Shown piece after piece: positions 1 to 6,914 of a stretch of 64,000 nucleotides of DNA. The stretch's first letter is position 1, and each line of letters begins with the position of its first letter. Source of the DNA: Microvirga guangxiensis (GTDB taxonomy: Bacteria; Pseudomonadota; Alphaproteobacteria; Rhizobiales; Beijerinckiaceae); NCBI RefSeq assembly GCF_900102135.1, contig NZ_FMVJ01000004.1, positions 186,001 to 250,000 on the forward strand, given 5' to 3'. Both the position numbers and the translations under genes were made by a program. The notes beneath the pieces are model-generated. The model worked only from the letters and a program-made list of their open reading frames with translations, searched no databases and had not been told where the DNA came from.

Positions 1-675
1 GGATACGAGACGCTGCTGCGCTGGCGCCATCCCGAGCGCGGCACGATCTCGCCGGGTGACTTCATCCCTGTGGCCGAGGATATCGGCTTGATCGCGCCTC
101 TTGGGGACTGGGTTCTGGAGCAGGCCTGCATGGTGGCGACCGGGTGGCCGAAACACATCAAGGTCGCGGTCAACCTCTCGCCTGTGCAGTTCCGCAACAA
201 GACGCTCGTGCAGAGCGTGAGCCGCGCCCTGTCGCGGTCCGGACTGGCGCCGGAGCGCCTTGAGCTCGAGATCACCGAATCCGTGCTGCTGCAGGACAAC
301 GAGCTCACCGTCGCGACACTGCATCAGCTGCGCCGCATGGGCGTGCGCATCGCCATGGACGATTTCGGGACGGGCTATTCCTCTCTCAGCTACCTGCGCA
401 GCTTTCCGTTCGACAAGATCAAGATCGATCAGAGCTTCGTGCGCGAGCTTTCCTCGCGGGCGGATTGCCTGGCCATCGTGCGCTCCATCGCGGGCCTCGG
501 CGCGAGCCTCGGCATGTCCACGGTCGCCGAAGGCGTCGAGACCGAGGATCAGTTCCACCAGATCACCGCAGCTGGATGCACCGAGGTGCAGGGTTTCTAT
601 TTCGGGAAGCCGAAACCGGCCTCGGAACTCGTTCACACGCTCACGGCCAACAGGCGAACAGCAGAAGTAGCCTGA
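1..675 (+). CDS. EAL-domain cyclic-di-GMP phosphodiesterase, 3' part
   Basis: The reading frame is open from the first base, so the gene begins upstream of the window; 224 codons of the C-terminal part are present. It hydrolyses cyclic di-GMP, a cytoplasmic second messenger controlling motility and biofilm. The EAL signature appears as ETLLRW near residue 4, followed by NLSPVQF, ELEITES, the metal-binding DDFGTGYSSLSYL, KIDQSFV, VAEGVET and the closing QGFYFGKP. All acidic residues expected for catalysis are present, so it looks active even though EAL reads as ETL. Whether a GGDEF or sensor domain precedes it cannot be seen. It is followed 40 bases later by the QueD-like gene on the same strand. 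Confidence 0.93.
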   Translation, partial: GYETLLRWRHPERGTISPGDFIPVAEDIGLIAPLGDWVLEQACMVATGWPKHIKVAVNLSPVQFRNKTLVQSVSRALSRSGLAPERLELEITESVLLQDNELTVATLHQLRRMGVRIAMDDFGTGYSSLSYLRSFPFDKIKIDQSFVRELSSRADCLAIVRSIAGLGASLGMSTVAEGVETEDQFHQITAAGCTEVQGFYFGKPKPASELVHTLTANRRTAEVA

Positions 676-715
676 CGCTGAGCGGTTCATATCCCCTACA
701 ATCGGAGCAGGATCG

Positions 716-1105
716 ATGAAGACTTACTGTGAATTTACGTTCGAGGCGGCTCATTCGGTGCATCCCTATTCGGAATTGCACGGGCACACCTTCATCGCGA
801 AGCTCACCTTCGGTGGGCCGGTCGACGAAGTCTATAACTGGCCGGTCAATCTTTATGATGTCGAGAACTACATCGACGAGCTGAAGGGCAAGCACGGCAC
901 GGGTCTCGACCACACCAATCTCGATCTCAAGCAGAACGAAATCGGCCTCGCCTCCCTCGAGAACATCACGATCTATATCTGGCGCAAGGTGAAGGAGCGC
1001 TTCCCGAACCTCGAAGAAGTCGAGCTGAAGCGCGGGATGACGGGTTCGACGGAAGGCTGCGTCTATCGTGGCGAGGATCTGAAGGCTGCCGATCTCGCGG
1101 CGTAA
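716..1105 (+). CDS. QueD/PTPS-family protein lacking the usual catalytic Cys
   Basis: A 129-residue protein of the 6-pyruvoyl-tetrahydropterin synthase / 6-carboxytetrahydropterin synthase (QueD) fold. The three zinc histidines are in place (H13 in FEAAH, H22 and H24 in LHGHTF), as are D65-H66 (LDHTNLD) and the C-terminal GCVYRGE. In E. coli QueD a catalytic cysteine lies four residues before the HGH motif; here that position is Tyr18. The C-terminal segment before GCVYRGE also has extra residues and an Arg where QueD has Glu. It may therefore be a divergent paralogue with another pterin-like substrate rather than the queuosine enzyme. No other queuosine genes are nearby. RBS GGAGCAGG lies just upstream; a strong terminator follows. 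Confidence 0.85.
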   Translation: MKTYCEFTFEAAHSVHPYSELHGHTFIAKLTFGGPVDEVYNWPVNLYDVENYIDELKGKHGTGLDHTNLDLKQNEIGLASLENITIYIWRKVKERFPNLEEVELKRGMTGSTEGCVYRGEDLKAADLAA

Positions 1106-1132
1106 CGCTGCTTCCACACCTGCAAAAACAAA

Positions 1133-1170
1133 AGCGCCTGGAGACCGGAAGATCTCCAGGCGCTTTTTTT
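1133..1170. terminator. bidirectional rho-independent terminator
   Basis: A perfect 12-bp stem (1133-1144 with 1153-1164) and an 8-base loop is followed by seven T on the plus strand and preceded by A residues, so it can end both the QueD-like gene and the convergent MipA gene. Confidence 0.9.
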
Positions 1171-1182
1171 GAACGACGGTTC

Positions 1183-2004
1183 TTAGCGGCCGGTGCTGAA
1201 GGAATAGGACACGGTCAGACCGACGCCGACCTGGCTCTCCGAGCCGAATTCCTGAACGATCGGGCTGTCCGCCGCATCGCCCACGAGATGCTCGTAGGTC
1301 ACGAAGGCTGTCGTCGACCACTGCTCCGACCACTGATAGGACGCGCTCGCGGTGGCCCCGACAGAGGTGATGCCGCCGGACGGGCGATAGGCGTCCACGC
1401 GTCCGTTGAGCGCAGCCTCCTCAGGCGTCACGCCGAAATAGGTGCGGGTGAAATCACTGTCGCCGAGCGACAGGCGCGGTCCCGCCGAGACGGTGAAAGC
1501 GCCGAAGGTCTGCACCACGTCGAGGCCGAGATCGGCCACGAAGCCGTGATGTCCATTGACGCCGTGCCGCAGCTCGGCGCGGGCGCGCAGGAAATCGGTG
1601 ATCCAGTATTCCACGAACACGCCGGGCTCGACGGCCCAATCGATCTTCTTGAGGCCGAACAGCTCCTCGTTGTCCTCGTAGTAGCGGCCGCCCTGGAAGC
1701 GGCCCACCGCGCCGAAGCGGAACGCCGAGTCGTCGAGGAACGAGAAGCTCAATCCATCGTCGGGAGCGCTGAAGCGCTCGACCGTTCCCGCGCGGCGGAA
1801 GCTCAGCGAGGGATAACCGATGAAGCTCAGATCGTCCGCGCCCGGATAGGTGGGCTGCGCACGCAGATTGCCCTTCACGGTCACGATCCAGCCGGAGGGA
1901 AGCGCCTCAGGCGCGAAGAAGACCGGATCAGCGGCATGAACCGAAACCGACGCCGTGCTCGCAAGAAACAGGGTGGCAAGAGCGAGGGATTTCGGAGAGC
2001 GCAT
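1183..2004 (-). CDS. MipA/OmpV family outer-membrane protein
   Basis: 273 residues. An N-terminal signal peptide (hydrophobic LALATLFLASTASVSVHA, cleavage after the AxA-like VHA at about residue 24) is followed by a body of alternating amphipathic strands rich in aromatic residues and glycine, ending in a C-terminal Tyr/Phe-rich strand (VSYSFSTGR). This is the pattern of the MipA/OmpV family, outer-membrane beta-barrels linked to murein hydrolase scaffolding (MipA-MltA) or passive transport. Family motifs seen include YPSLSFRRAG, VGRFQGGRYYEDN and SAGPRLSLGDSDF. It is convergent with the QueD-like gene across a shared terminator. The exact role in this organism is not known. Confidence 0.88.
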   Translation of the reverse strand: MRSPKSLALATLFLASTASVSVHAADPVFFAPEALPSGWIVTVKGNLRAQPTYPGADDLSFIGYPSLSFRRAGTVERFSAPDDGLSFSFLDDSAFRFGAVGRFQGGRYYEDNEELFGLKKIDWAVEPGVFVEYWITDFLRARAELRHGVNGHHGFVADLGLDVVQTFGAFTVSAGPRLSLGDSDFTRTYFGVTPEEAALNGRVDAYRPSGGITSVGATASASYQWSEQWSTTAFVTYEHLVGDAADSPIVQEFGSESQVGVGLTVSYSFSTGR

Positions 2005-2105
2005 GGATTGTCACCGTGTGAGCATGATCGGATCATTCCGTCGTGACGGTAAATTCCAGACAGGTCAAGCCGTTGGCGCGCGTGCATTACGTTTTAAGGT
2101 CAAGG

Positions 2106-2126
2106 TGTCGTGAACGGGACACGACA
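2106..2126. promoter_or_regulatory. 7-bp inverted repeat, possible operator
   Basis: TGTCGTG (2106-2112) and CACGACA (2120-2126) form a perfect inverted repeat around 7 bases, between the divergent MipA gene and the small proline-rich gene. Six bases on, AGAAC-N17-GGTT (2126-2151) loosely resembles an EcfG promoter. Function is inferred from position only. Confidence 0.35.
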
Positions 2127-2178
2127 GAACTTTTTATCGTTTCGGACGGTTAATGCACAAAGCGAGGAGACGACTTCC

Positions 2179-2379
2179 TTGACCGTGAGCGCCAGCCGTC
2201 CGCAACCCGACGAGTTCTATCCCAAGCCGCCCCCGACGGAGCCGGTTCCCGCAATGCCGATTCCGCCGGAGACACCCGCTCCGCCGGAAGGACCGGGCAT
2301 TCCGTCGCCCTTGCCCGAGCAGCCGCCGGAGCCGGAGAAACCCGTTCTCCATCCGACGCCCCAGCCCGAAGTGCCTTAA
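2179..2379 (+). CDS. small proline-rich protein of unknown function
   Basis: A 66-residue protein with about one residue in three proline, rich in PxP and PEP-type repeats (KPPPTEPVP, PPEGPGIPSP, EQPPEPEKP) and no hydrophobic segment after the first few residues, so probably disordered. I favour the TTG at 2179 because GAGGAG (2164-2169) lies 9 bases before it; a longer frame from GTG 2110 has no ribosome-binding site and would run through the inverted repeat. Its stop overlaps the stop of the convergent TSUP gene by a few bases. It may be a periplasmic or cell-envelope linker, but no function can be assigned, and it is the least certain coding call here. Confidence 0.5.
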   Translation: MTVSASRPQPDEFYPKPPPTEPVPAMPIPPETPAPPEGPGIPSPLPEQPPEPEKPVLHPTPQPEVP

Positions 2380-3227
2380 ACGAGCAGGCTCGCGGCGAAA
2401 CGCGCGCAGACGATGAGCAGGAAGATGCCGAAGGCGACTTCGAGCCTGCGCTTGGACAGACGGTGTGCGAGCCGCGCTCCCACCGGCGCCATCCAGATGC
2501 TGGTCGGGATGAACAGCAGGAAGCCCAGAAGCGACACATAACCCAGCGCCAATGGCAGCTGGAAAGCCGTCACGGTCGGATAATCCGCCATGTGCGGCCA
2601 GCCGGCATAGATGTAGCCGAGCGCGCCGGGGATCGAGATCAGGATGCCGAGCCCTGAGGAGGTCGCCACCGCCTGATGGATCGGGCGGTTGTAGAAGGTC
2701 ATGAACATATTCGACAGCTGCCCGCCGCCGATGCCCATCAGCGCCGAGAGAATGCCGATGAGCCCGCCATAGGCCACCATGATGCCGCGCCGCGGCATGT
2801 CGAGGCCCAGCCGCCAGGTGTCCTTGCCGAACAGCAGGCGGATGGCCGAGAAGCCGGCCACCACCACGAACACGCCCTTGAACAGATCGGCTGGCGCATA
2901 GCGGGCGATGATGCTGCCGGCCACCACGCCGAGCACCACCGGCACGGCCCAGACCTTGAGGATCGACATGTCCACCGCCCCCTTGGCCCGATGGGCGTTG
3001 AACGAGCGGATGGAGGTGGGCACGATGATGGCGAGCGAGGTGCCGACGCACAGCGGCATGCGCACCGCGTCGGGCACCTCGAGGAAGCGGAAGAGTTCGT
3101 AGAGGATGGGCACGGCCACCGCTCCGCCGCCGACGCCGAACACGCCGGCGAGCAGGCCGGTCAGCGCGCCCGCAGCCAGCAGCGCCACCACAAGCCACGC
3201 CAGATCAAACACAGGGATGCCGAACAT
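2376..3227 (-). CDS. TSUP (TauE/SafE) family anion exporter
   Basis: 283 residues with about eight hydrophobic segments. The first hairpin has the family's Gly-rich GVFGVGGGAVAVPIL motif and the second half repeats it as LMGIGGGQLSNMF, the internal duplication typical of TauE/SafE (TSUP) transporters. These inner-membrane proteins export sulfite, sulfoacetate or related organic anions, sometimes importing. The substrate cannot be told from sequence. Its neighbours are unrelated, and it is probably transcribed alone; the stop overlaps that of the convergent small gene. A second TSUP protein of different sequence is encoded at 29549-30364. Confidence 0.9.
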   Translation of the reverse strand: MFGIPVFDLAWLVVALLAAGALTGLLAGVFGVGGGAVAVPILYELFRFLEVPDAVRMPLCVGTSLAIIVPTSIRSFNAHRAKGAVDMSILKVWAVPVVLGVVAGSIIARYAPADLFKGVFVVVAGFSAIRLLFGKDTWRLGLDMPRRGIMVAYGGLIGILSALMGIGGGQLSNMFMTFYNRPIHQAVATSSGLGILISIPGALGYIYAGWPHMADYPTVTAFQLPLALGYVSLLGFLLFIPTSIWMAPVGARLAHRLSKRRLEVAFGIFLLIVCARFAASLLV

Positions 3228-3470
3228 GAGAGAAAATACCGGAAGAAAGACAAGGGCGCTGATCGCAGCGCGGTGAGACGATCGCTACGCTTAAAGCAAG
3301 GACGTTGCCTCTGGAATAGCCTTGAGCGAAGCCGGTCCCGGATCTCGGCAACTTTTCCTGAATAAACGACGTCCTCTCTCAATCCAGGCACTGTCAGTGA
3401 GCTTGCGAAAGCATGCTGAGAATGCACTCCGGTTGCGGCGAGAGGGACGGGCCTCTTCATGCGCTGCACC

Positions 3471-3495
3471 GGAACATCGCGATGCACCGAGCGTT
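3471..3495 (+). promoter_or_regulatory. EcfG-type (general stress) promoter for the SemiSWEET gene
   Basis: GGAAC (3471-3475), 16 bases, CGTT (3492-3495) matches the published alphaproteobacterial EcfG promoter consensus exactly. It would start transcription near 3503, leaving about 24 bases of leader with AAGGAA at 3511-3516 before the ATG at 3527. The rest of 3228-3470 shows no gene. Confidence 0.6.
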
Positions 3496-3526
3496 CAAGG
3501 CCTTTCGTCCAAGGAATGACCTCTCG

Positions 3527-3781
3527 ATGTCTCTCATGGATTATACCGGCTATGCCGCCGCGCTCTGCACGACCTCCGCCTATGTGCCGCAAGTGCTCAG
3601 GGTGTGGCGGACACGCTCGACCAAGGATATTTCGCTGAGAATGTTTCTTGTGCTCGTCACGGGGCTGTCCCTGTGGCTCACCTACGGCATCTGGAAGGGA
3701 GAGGTTCCGCTGATCGCAGCCAATTCCGTGACGCTCACGCTTGCGAGCACCATCCTCTATTTCAAGCTCAAGCATGGGTGA
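3527..3781 (+). CDS. SemiSWEET-type sugar transporter (PQ-loop)
   Basis: 84 residues forming three transmembrane helices, the size of one SWEET repeat; such proteins dimerise to make a sugar uniporter in the inner membrane. The PQ-loop is visible in the first helix (YVPQVLRVWRTRSTKDIS), followed by helices around residues 36-56 and 62-80. The ATG at 3527 is chosen because AAGGAA sits 10 bases upstream and an EcfG-like promoter lies just before that; the in-frame upstream ATG at 3413 would put the promoter inside the gene. The HAD phosphatase starts 3 bases after the stop, suggesting joint sugar uptake and sugar-phosphate handling under stress. Confidence 0.85.
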   Translation: MSLMDYTGYAAALCTTSAYVPQVLRVWRTRSTKDISLRMFLVLVTGLSLWLTYGIWKGEVPLIAANSVTLTLASTILYFKLKHG

Positions 3782-3784
3782 GGC

Positions 3785-4453
3785 ATGACAAAAGCCATTA
3801 TCTTCGATGTGGACGGAACCCTTGTCGACACGGTCGATCTCCACGCCTCGGCCTGGGTGGAGGCACTCAAGCAGTTCGGCATCGACATCGCCTTCAAGGA
3901 CATGCGCGCGCAGATTGGAAAAGGCGGCGATCAGATTCTCCAGGGGCTGGTTCCGCCGGACGTGTTGAAGGAGAAGCAGGAAGAGATCGAGGCTTTCCGG
4001 GCCGATCTTTTCAAGCGCGAATACCTGCCCAGAGCCCGCCCCTTTCCGGGCGTGCGCGCGTTGTTCGAGCATATCCGTGCTTCAGGTCAGAGCGCGGTTC
4101 TCGCCTCATCCGGAAAGGAGGATGAGGTGGAGGGTTACAAGAAGCTCGCCGACATCGCGGATCTCGTCGATTCCGCAACCTCATCCGACGATGCCGAGCG
4201 CTCCAAGCCGTTTCCCGATATCTTTCAGGCGGCTTTGGAGAAGCTCGCGCCGCTGGGCGCCGATGACGCGGTGGTAGTCGGCGACACGCCCTACGATGCG
4301 GAGGCCGCGCGGAACGCCGGCCTGAAAACCGTGGGCGTGCTCAGCGGCGGCTTTTCCGAGCAGGCCCTGCGGGAGGCAGGCTGTATCGCGATCTACCGCG
4401 ATCCCGAGGACCTGTTGAGGAATTACGCGAGCTCGCCCCTCGCGCCGTCCTGA
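3785..4453 (+). CDS. HAD-IA hydrolase, beta-phosphoglucomutase-like
   Basis: 222 residues. Motif I is DVDGTL (nucleophile D9, acid/base D11), motif II the Ser in LASSGK near residue 109, motif III the Lys in SKPFPDIF, and motif IV VVVGDTPYDAE. The helical cap between motifs I and II is of the subclass-IA type, as in beta-phosphoglucomutases and phosphoglycolate-like phosphatases. It probably dephosphorylates or isomerises a small sugar phosphate in the cytoplasm. It follows the SemiSWEET gene by 3 bases, so both are likely one transcript. Substrate unknown. A 9-bp stem without a T run separates it from the convergent BON gene. Confidence 0.88.
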   Translation: MTKAIIFDVDGTLVDTVDLHASAWVEALKQFGIDIAFKDMRAQIGKGGDQILQGLVPPDVLKEKQEEIEAFRADLFKREYLPRARPFPGVRALFEHIRASGQSAVLASSGKEDEVEGYKKLADIADLVDSATSSDDAERSKPFPDIFQAALEKLAPLGADDAVVVGDTPYDAEAARNAGLKTVGVLSGGFSEQALREAGCIAIYRDPEDLLRNYASSPLAPS

Positions 4454-4456
4454 AGC

Positions 4457-4486
4457 GGTCTCCGCCGGTTCGCTCCAGCGGAGACC
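4457..4486. terminator. convergent hairpin, probable terminator
   Basis: A perfect 9-bp stem (4457-4465 with 4478-4486) with a 12-base loop lies between the convergent HAD and BON genes. There is no T run, so it may be a weak or Rho-assisted terminator. Confidence 0.45.
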
Positions 4487-4495
4487 CGAGCTTCA

Positions 4496-5059
4496 TCAGA
4501 CATTGCTCTCGACGCGCAGGTTGTTCTGCACATGGCGGACACCCGAGGCGAGCTCGGCGAGATCTTCGGCCCGGTGCTTGAGGCCGCGGCTCGCCACGGT
4601 GCCGGACAGCGTCACCTCACCGTCCTTCACCGTCACCTCCACATTCGAGGCATCGATGAAGCGGTCTTCCGTCAGGCGTTCGCATACATCCTCATGAATC
4701 CGCTCGTCGGTGCGCGTGTAGCCCTTCGGCCCCCTGCCGCGATGCGGGCCCGACATGCCGCGTTCTCCGCCGCGCCCCATTCCGCGCTCGTCACGAAGGT
4801 CCGGATCGTTTGGATCGCGGTCACCGAGTGCGCCAAGGCCGGAGCGGGGGCGGGCATAATCGGGGGCGAACCCTTCATCGTCGGGAGGACCGCCGCGCCC
4901 GTCATCGATCACGCCTCCCGAAAAATCGCTGGCGTCGCTGCCGTATCCACCTGGATATTCCCGGCCCTCGCCGCGAAAGCCCACGGCGCCCTTGGGCGCA
5001 TCGCCGTAACCGTTGTCGTCCTGAGAAGGGTTTCGATTCCTGCGGCGGGTGTCTACCAT
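4496..5059 (-). CDS. BON-domain protein with a long Gly/Asp/Arg-rich N-terminal tail
   Basis: 187 residues. The last ~70 residues form a BON domain (EDVCERLTEDRFIDASN, VKDGEVTLSGTV, HVQNNLRV), a module that binds phospholipid and is typical of osmotic-shock proteins such as OsmY. The first ~110 residues are a disordered tail rich in Gly, Asp, Arg and Pro. The ATG at 5059 is preferred over the longer frame because AGGAG lies 8 bases before it on the minus strand. There is no signal peptide, unlike OsmY, so it may be cytoplasmic or exported by another route. An EcfG-like promoter upstream agrees with a stress role. Confidence 0.82.
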   Translation of the reverse strand: MVDTRRRNRNPSQDDNGYGDAPKGAVGFRGEGREYPGGYGSDASDFSGGVIDDGRGGPPDDEGFAPDYARPRSGLGALGDRDPNDPDLRDERGMGRGGERGMSGPHRGRGPKGYTRTDERIHEDVCERLTEDRFIDASNVEVTVKDGEVTLSGTVASRGLKHRAEDLAELASGVRHVQNNLRVESNV

Positions 5060-5089
5060 TGTCCTGCTCCTGTCTTTCATGTCATGAGC

Positions 5090-5114
5090 AACCTCCCGGC
5101 CCCTCCCTGGTTCC
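5090..5114 (-). promoter_or_regulatory. EcfG-like promoter for the BON gene
   Basis: On the minus strand GGAAC (5114-5110), 16 bases, then GGTT (5093-5090), one mismatch from the EcfG consensus GGAAC-N16-CGTT. Transcription would begin near 5083, 24 bases before the BON start codon. Confidence 0.42.
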
Positions 5115-5120
5115 CGTTTC

Positions 5121-5387
5121 ATGAAAGCCGCCCAGCGCCTCAAACTGTTCGAGACGATTTTTTCGCGCGACGGCGGATGCTGCGTCTATTGCGGCGTGGA
5201 AACGCATCGCTTGAGCAAGGGCCTGAGCCGCTCGCCCAACCTCGCTACCCTCGATCATGTGCTGCCGCGCTCTCAGGGCGGCCCTCTGAACGCCGCCAAT
5301 CTCGTGCTTGCCTGCCAGGCTTGCAACAACCAGCGCGGAATCATGGATGCGGAAGAGTTCCGCGTGCTGAAACAGCGCAAGCCTTGA
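5121..5387 (+). CDS. small HNH endonuclease
   Basis: 88 residues, essentially one HNH nuclease domain of the McrA-like type with structural zinc cysteines: CCVYCG near residue 20-25 and CQACNNQRG near residue 73, framing the catalytic DHVLPRSQGG and the Asn/His region NAANLVLAC. It nicks or cuts DNA in the cytoplasm; stand-alone HNH proteins of this size are common and their cellular role is often unclear. It is divergent from the BON gene, with the two start regions only about 60 bases apart. No methylase or phage gene is adjacent, so there is no direct sign of a restriction or packaging function. Confidence 0.85.
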   Translation: MKAAQRLKLFETIFSRDGGCCVYCGVETHRLSKGLSRSPNLATLDHVLPRSQGGPLNAANLVLACQACNNQRGIMDAEEFRVLKQRKP

Positions 5388-5430
5388 GCATGGAACGCCC
5401 GATCCGAGACGGCAGTGGCCGTCGTTGTTC

Positions 5431-6516
5431 CTAAGACTGCCTGCGAGCGCCGGTTTCCGCCGAGGCAGCTGCGAAATCGGGATCGAGCCTGACCACGTTG
5501 AGACGCTTTCTTTCGAGCTTCGTGCGTTGAAGCTGCACGAGTGCGTGCTCCATGTCGCGAATCCCTGCGGCCCAGCGATCCTGGAGCGAGGCGGGCGAGT
5601 AATCGAAGGCTTTTGCTGCGCGCTCGTCACTGCCCGATTGGTAAGCGAGATGCAGCAGCGTGGCGGATGAGCCATCGGGATCGATCCGTCCGTGCAGCGC
5701 ATATTCCCGCTGTAGCGCTTCGATGCTGCGCCGCGAGGCGCTTGCGAAAATCAGATCGTTGGCACGCTCAGCGCTGGCATCGAGGGATCTCGGCCGCGGC
5801 GCCTTCAGGCTGATAAGGTCGACGGCAATGTAGAGCGTATCTTCCACCGGCGGCGTCGCAAGAGCTGCATCCATCGGCAGGTTGTTGGTGAAACCGGGAT
5901 CGCACAGAAGGCGTCCGCCGATCTCGACCGGTGCAAAGACGGGAACGATGGCCGTCGTTGCCAGCAGATGCTCCGGCGCAATCTCATCATGGGCCGTGTC
6001 GAAGAAAACCTCTTCGCCCGTTTCAAGATCGACGGAGCCGGCGGTGAAACGGATGTTGCCCCGATTGAGTCGCTTGAAGTCGATCAAGCGCTCCAGAGTC
6101 TGCTGCAATGGCCTGTGGTCGTAGAGCGCAACATCGCTCGGCATCCAGGGCAGCATCGAGAGCATGCCGGGAAAGCGATGTCCGAACAAACCCGGACGGC
6201 CGATCAGAAGAGTGAGCGCCGTATGCGCCTCGTTATAGGCATGGCGCATCGAAGACCCGCGTGTCAGCGCGAAGCCCGAATGGATCTTCGCCTGTTCCCA
6301 GAATTCCCTTAAGCGGGGAACGCGGTCTTCCGGCGCATTGCCGGCAATGATTGCCCCCGTGATCGCGCCGATGGACGATCCGAGAATCCAGCCGGGCTCG
6401 ATGCCGCGCCGCTGCAGATGCTCATAGGTGCCGGCGAGATAGGAGCCGAGCGCGTTGCCTCCGCCGAGTATCAGCACGACGGGCTGGTCTCGATCGGAAA
6501 ATGAGGGGATGGACAT
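5431..6516 (-). CDS. patatin-like phospholipase family protein
   Basis: 361 residues. The patatin domain starts near residue 11 with the oxyanion-hole stretch LILGGGNALGSY, the nucleophile elbow is GSSIG (near residue 46-50), and the catalytic Asp is in LLCDPGFTNN (DPG in place of the usual DG[AG]). The C-terminal ~100 residues, with Arg-rich helices, resemble the extension found in patatins with DUF3734. It should hydrolyse acyl esters of phospholipids. ATG 6516 is taken as start because AAAGGCGG precedes it; a GTG two codons upstream is also possible. An exact EcfG-type promoter lies 68-92 bases upstream. Confidence 0.88.
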   Translation of the reverse strand: MSIPSFSDRDQPVVLILGGGNALGSYLAGTYEHLQRRGIEPGWILGSSIGAITGAIIAGNAPEDRVPRLREFWEQAKIHSGFALTRGSSMRHAYNEAHTALTLLIGRPGLFGHRFPGMLSMLPWMPSDVALYDHRPLQQTLERLIDFKRLNRGNIRFTAGSVDLETGEEVFFDTAHDEIAPEHLLATTAIVPVFAPVEIGGRLLCDPGFTNNLPMDAALATPPVEDTLYIAVDLISLKAPRPRSLDASAERANDLIFASASRRSIEALQREYALHGRIDPDGSSATLLHLAYQSGSDERAAKAFDYSPASLQDRWAAGIRDMEHALVQLQRTKLERKRLNVVRLDPDFAAASAETGARRQS

Positions 6517-6583
6517 GGTCACCGCCTTTGCCGCGCCCCGGCTGGGTACGGCGCGTCTTTGAGGTCATCGTAAGACGGCGGGG

Positions 6584-6608
6584 AACGCACCTTTCTCGCG
6601 ATGGTTCC
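6584..6608 (-). promoter_or_regulatory. EcfG-type promoter for the patatin gene
   Basis: On the minus strand GGAAC (6608-6604), 16 bases, CGTT (6587-6584) is an exact match to the EcfG promoter consensus, giving an expected start near 6576 and a leader of about 60 bases. Confidence 0.55.
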
Positions 6609-6647
6609 GGCAAGGCTTGTCAGAGGCCGGCTCATGAAGCGCGTGTT

Positions 6648-6900
6648 CCCTCCCCCTTGCGGGGAGGGGAAGGGGTGGGAGTGGTTTGACCGGGTGAGCG
6701 GCTCAACCGGTGGTGTCATCCCCGGCGAGCGCCAGCGAGGGAAGGGGATCCACGACCAAGCGCGGCGCTATGGATTCCCTTCCCCTCCGCTGCGCTCCGG
6801 CCGGGAATGACATTGTCGGACTGTCGTGTTCACTGGAGTAGCCGCAGCGCTCCGCCTGTCCGACCCTCACCCTCAATTCCTTCGCGCAAGGGGGAAGCTC
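6648..6900 (+). repeat. MITE-like dispersed repeat, copy 1
   Basis: About 250 bases that align along their whole length with 9401-9652 in the same orientation. The left end is the same 21-base sequence as in copy 2 (6648-6668); the right end (around 6870-6897) is a degraded inverted copy. Internal landmarks shared by both are GTCATCCCCGG, GCGAGGGAAGGGGATCCACGA and CCGGGAATGACA. It fills most of the gap between the patatin and HxlR genes (6517-6914) and contains no gene. Confidence 0.8.
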
Positions 6901-6914
6901 ACCGCGCAGCGCCT

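Noticed and set aside
676-715. A possible preQ1-type riboswitch before the QueD-like gene
   Set aside because: Only 40 bases separate the genes and no pseudoknot-like pairing was seen.
5381-5420. A GGAAC sequence after the HNH gene as another EcfG promoter
   Set aside because: CGTT occurs about 25 bases on, not 16-17, and no gene starts downstream on that strand.
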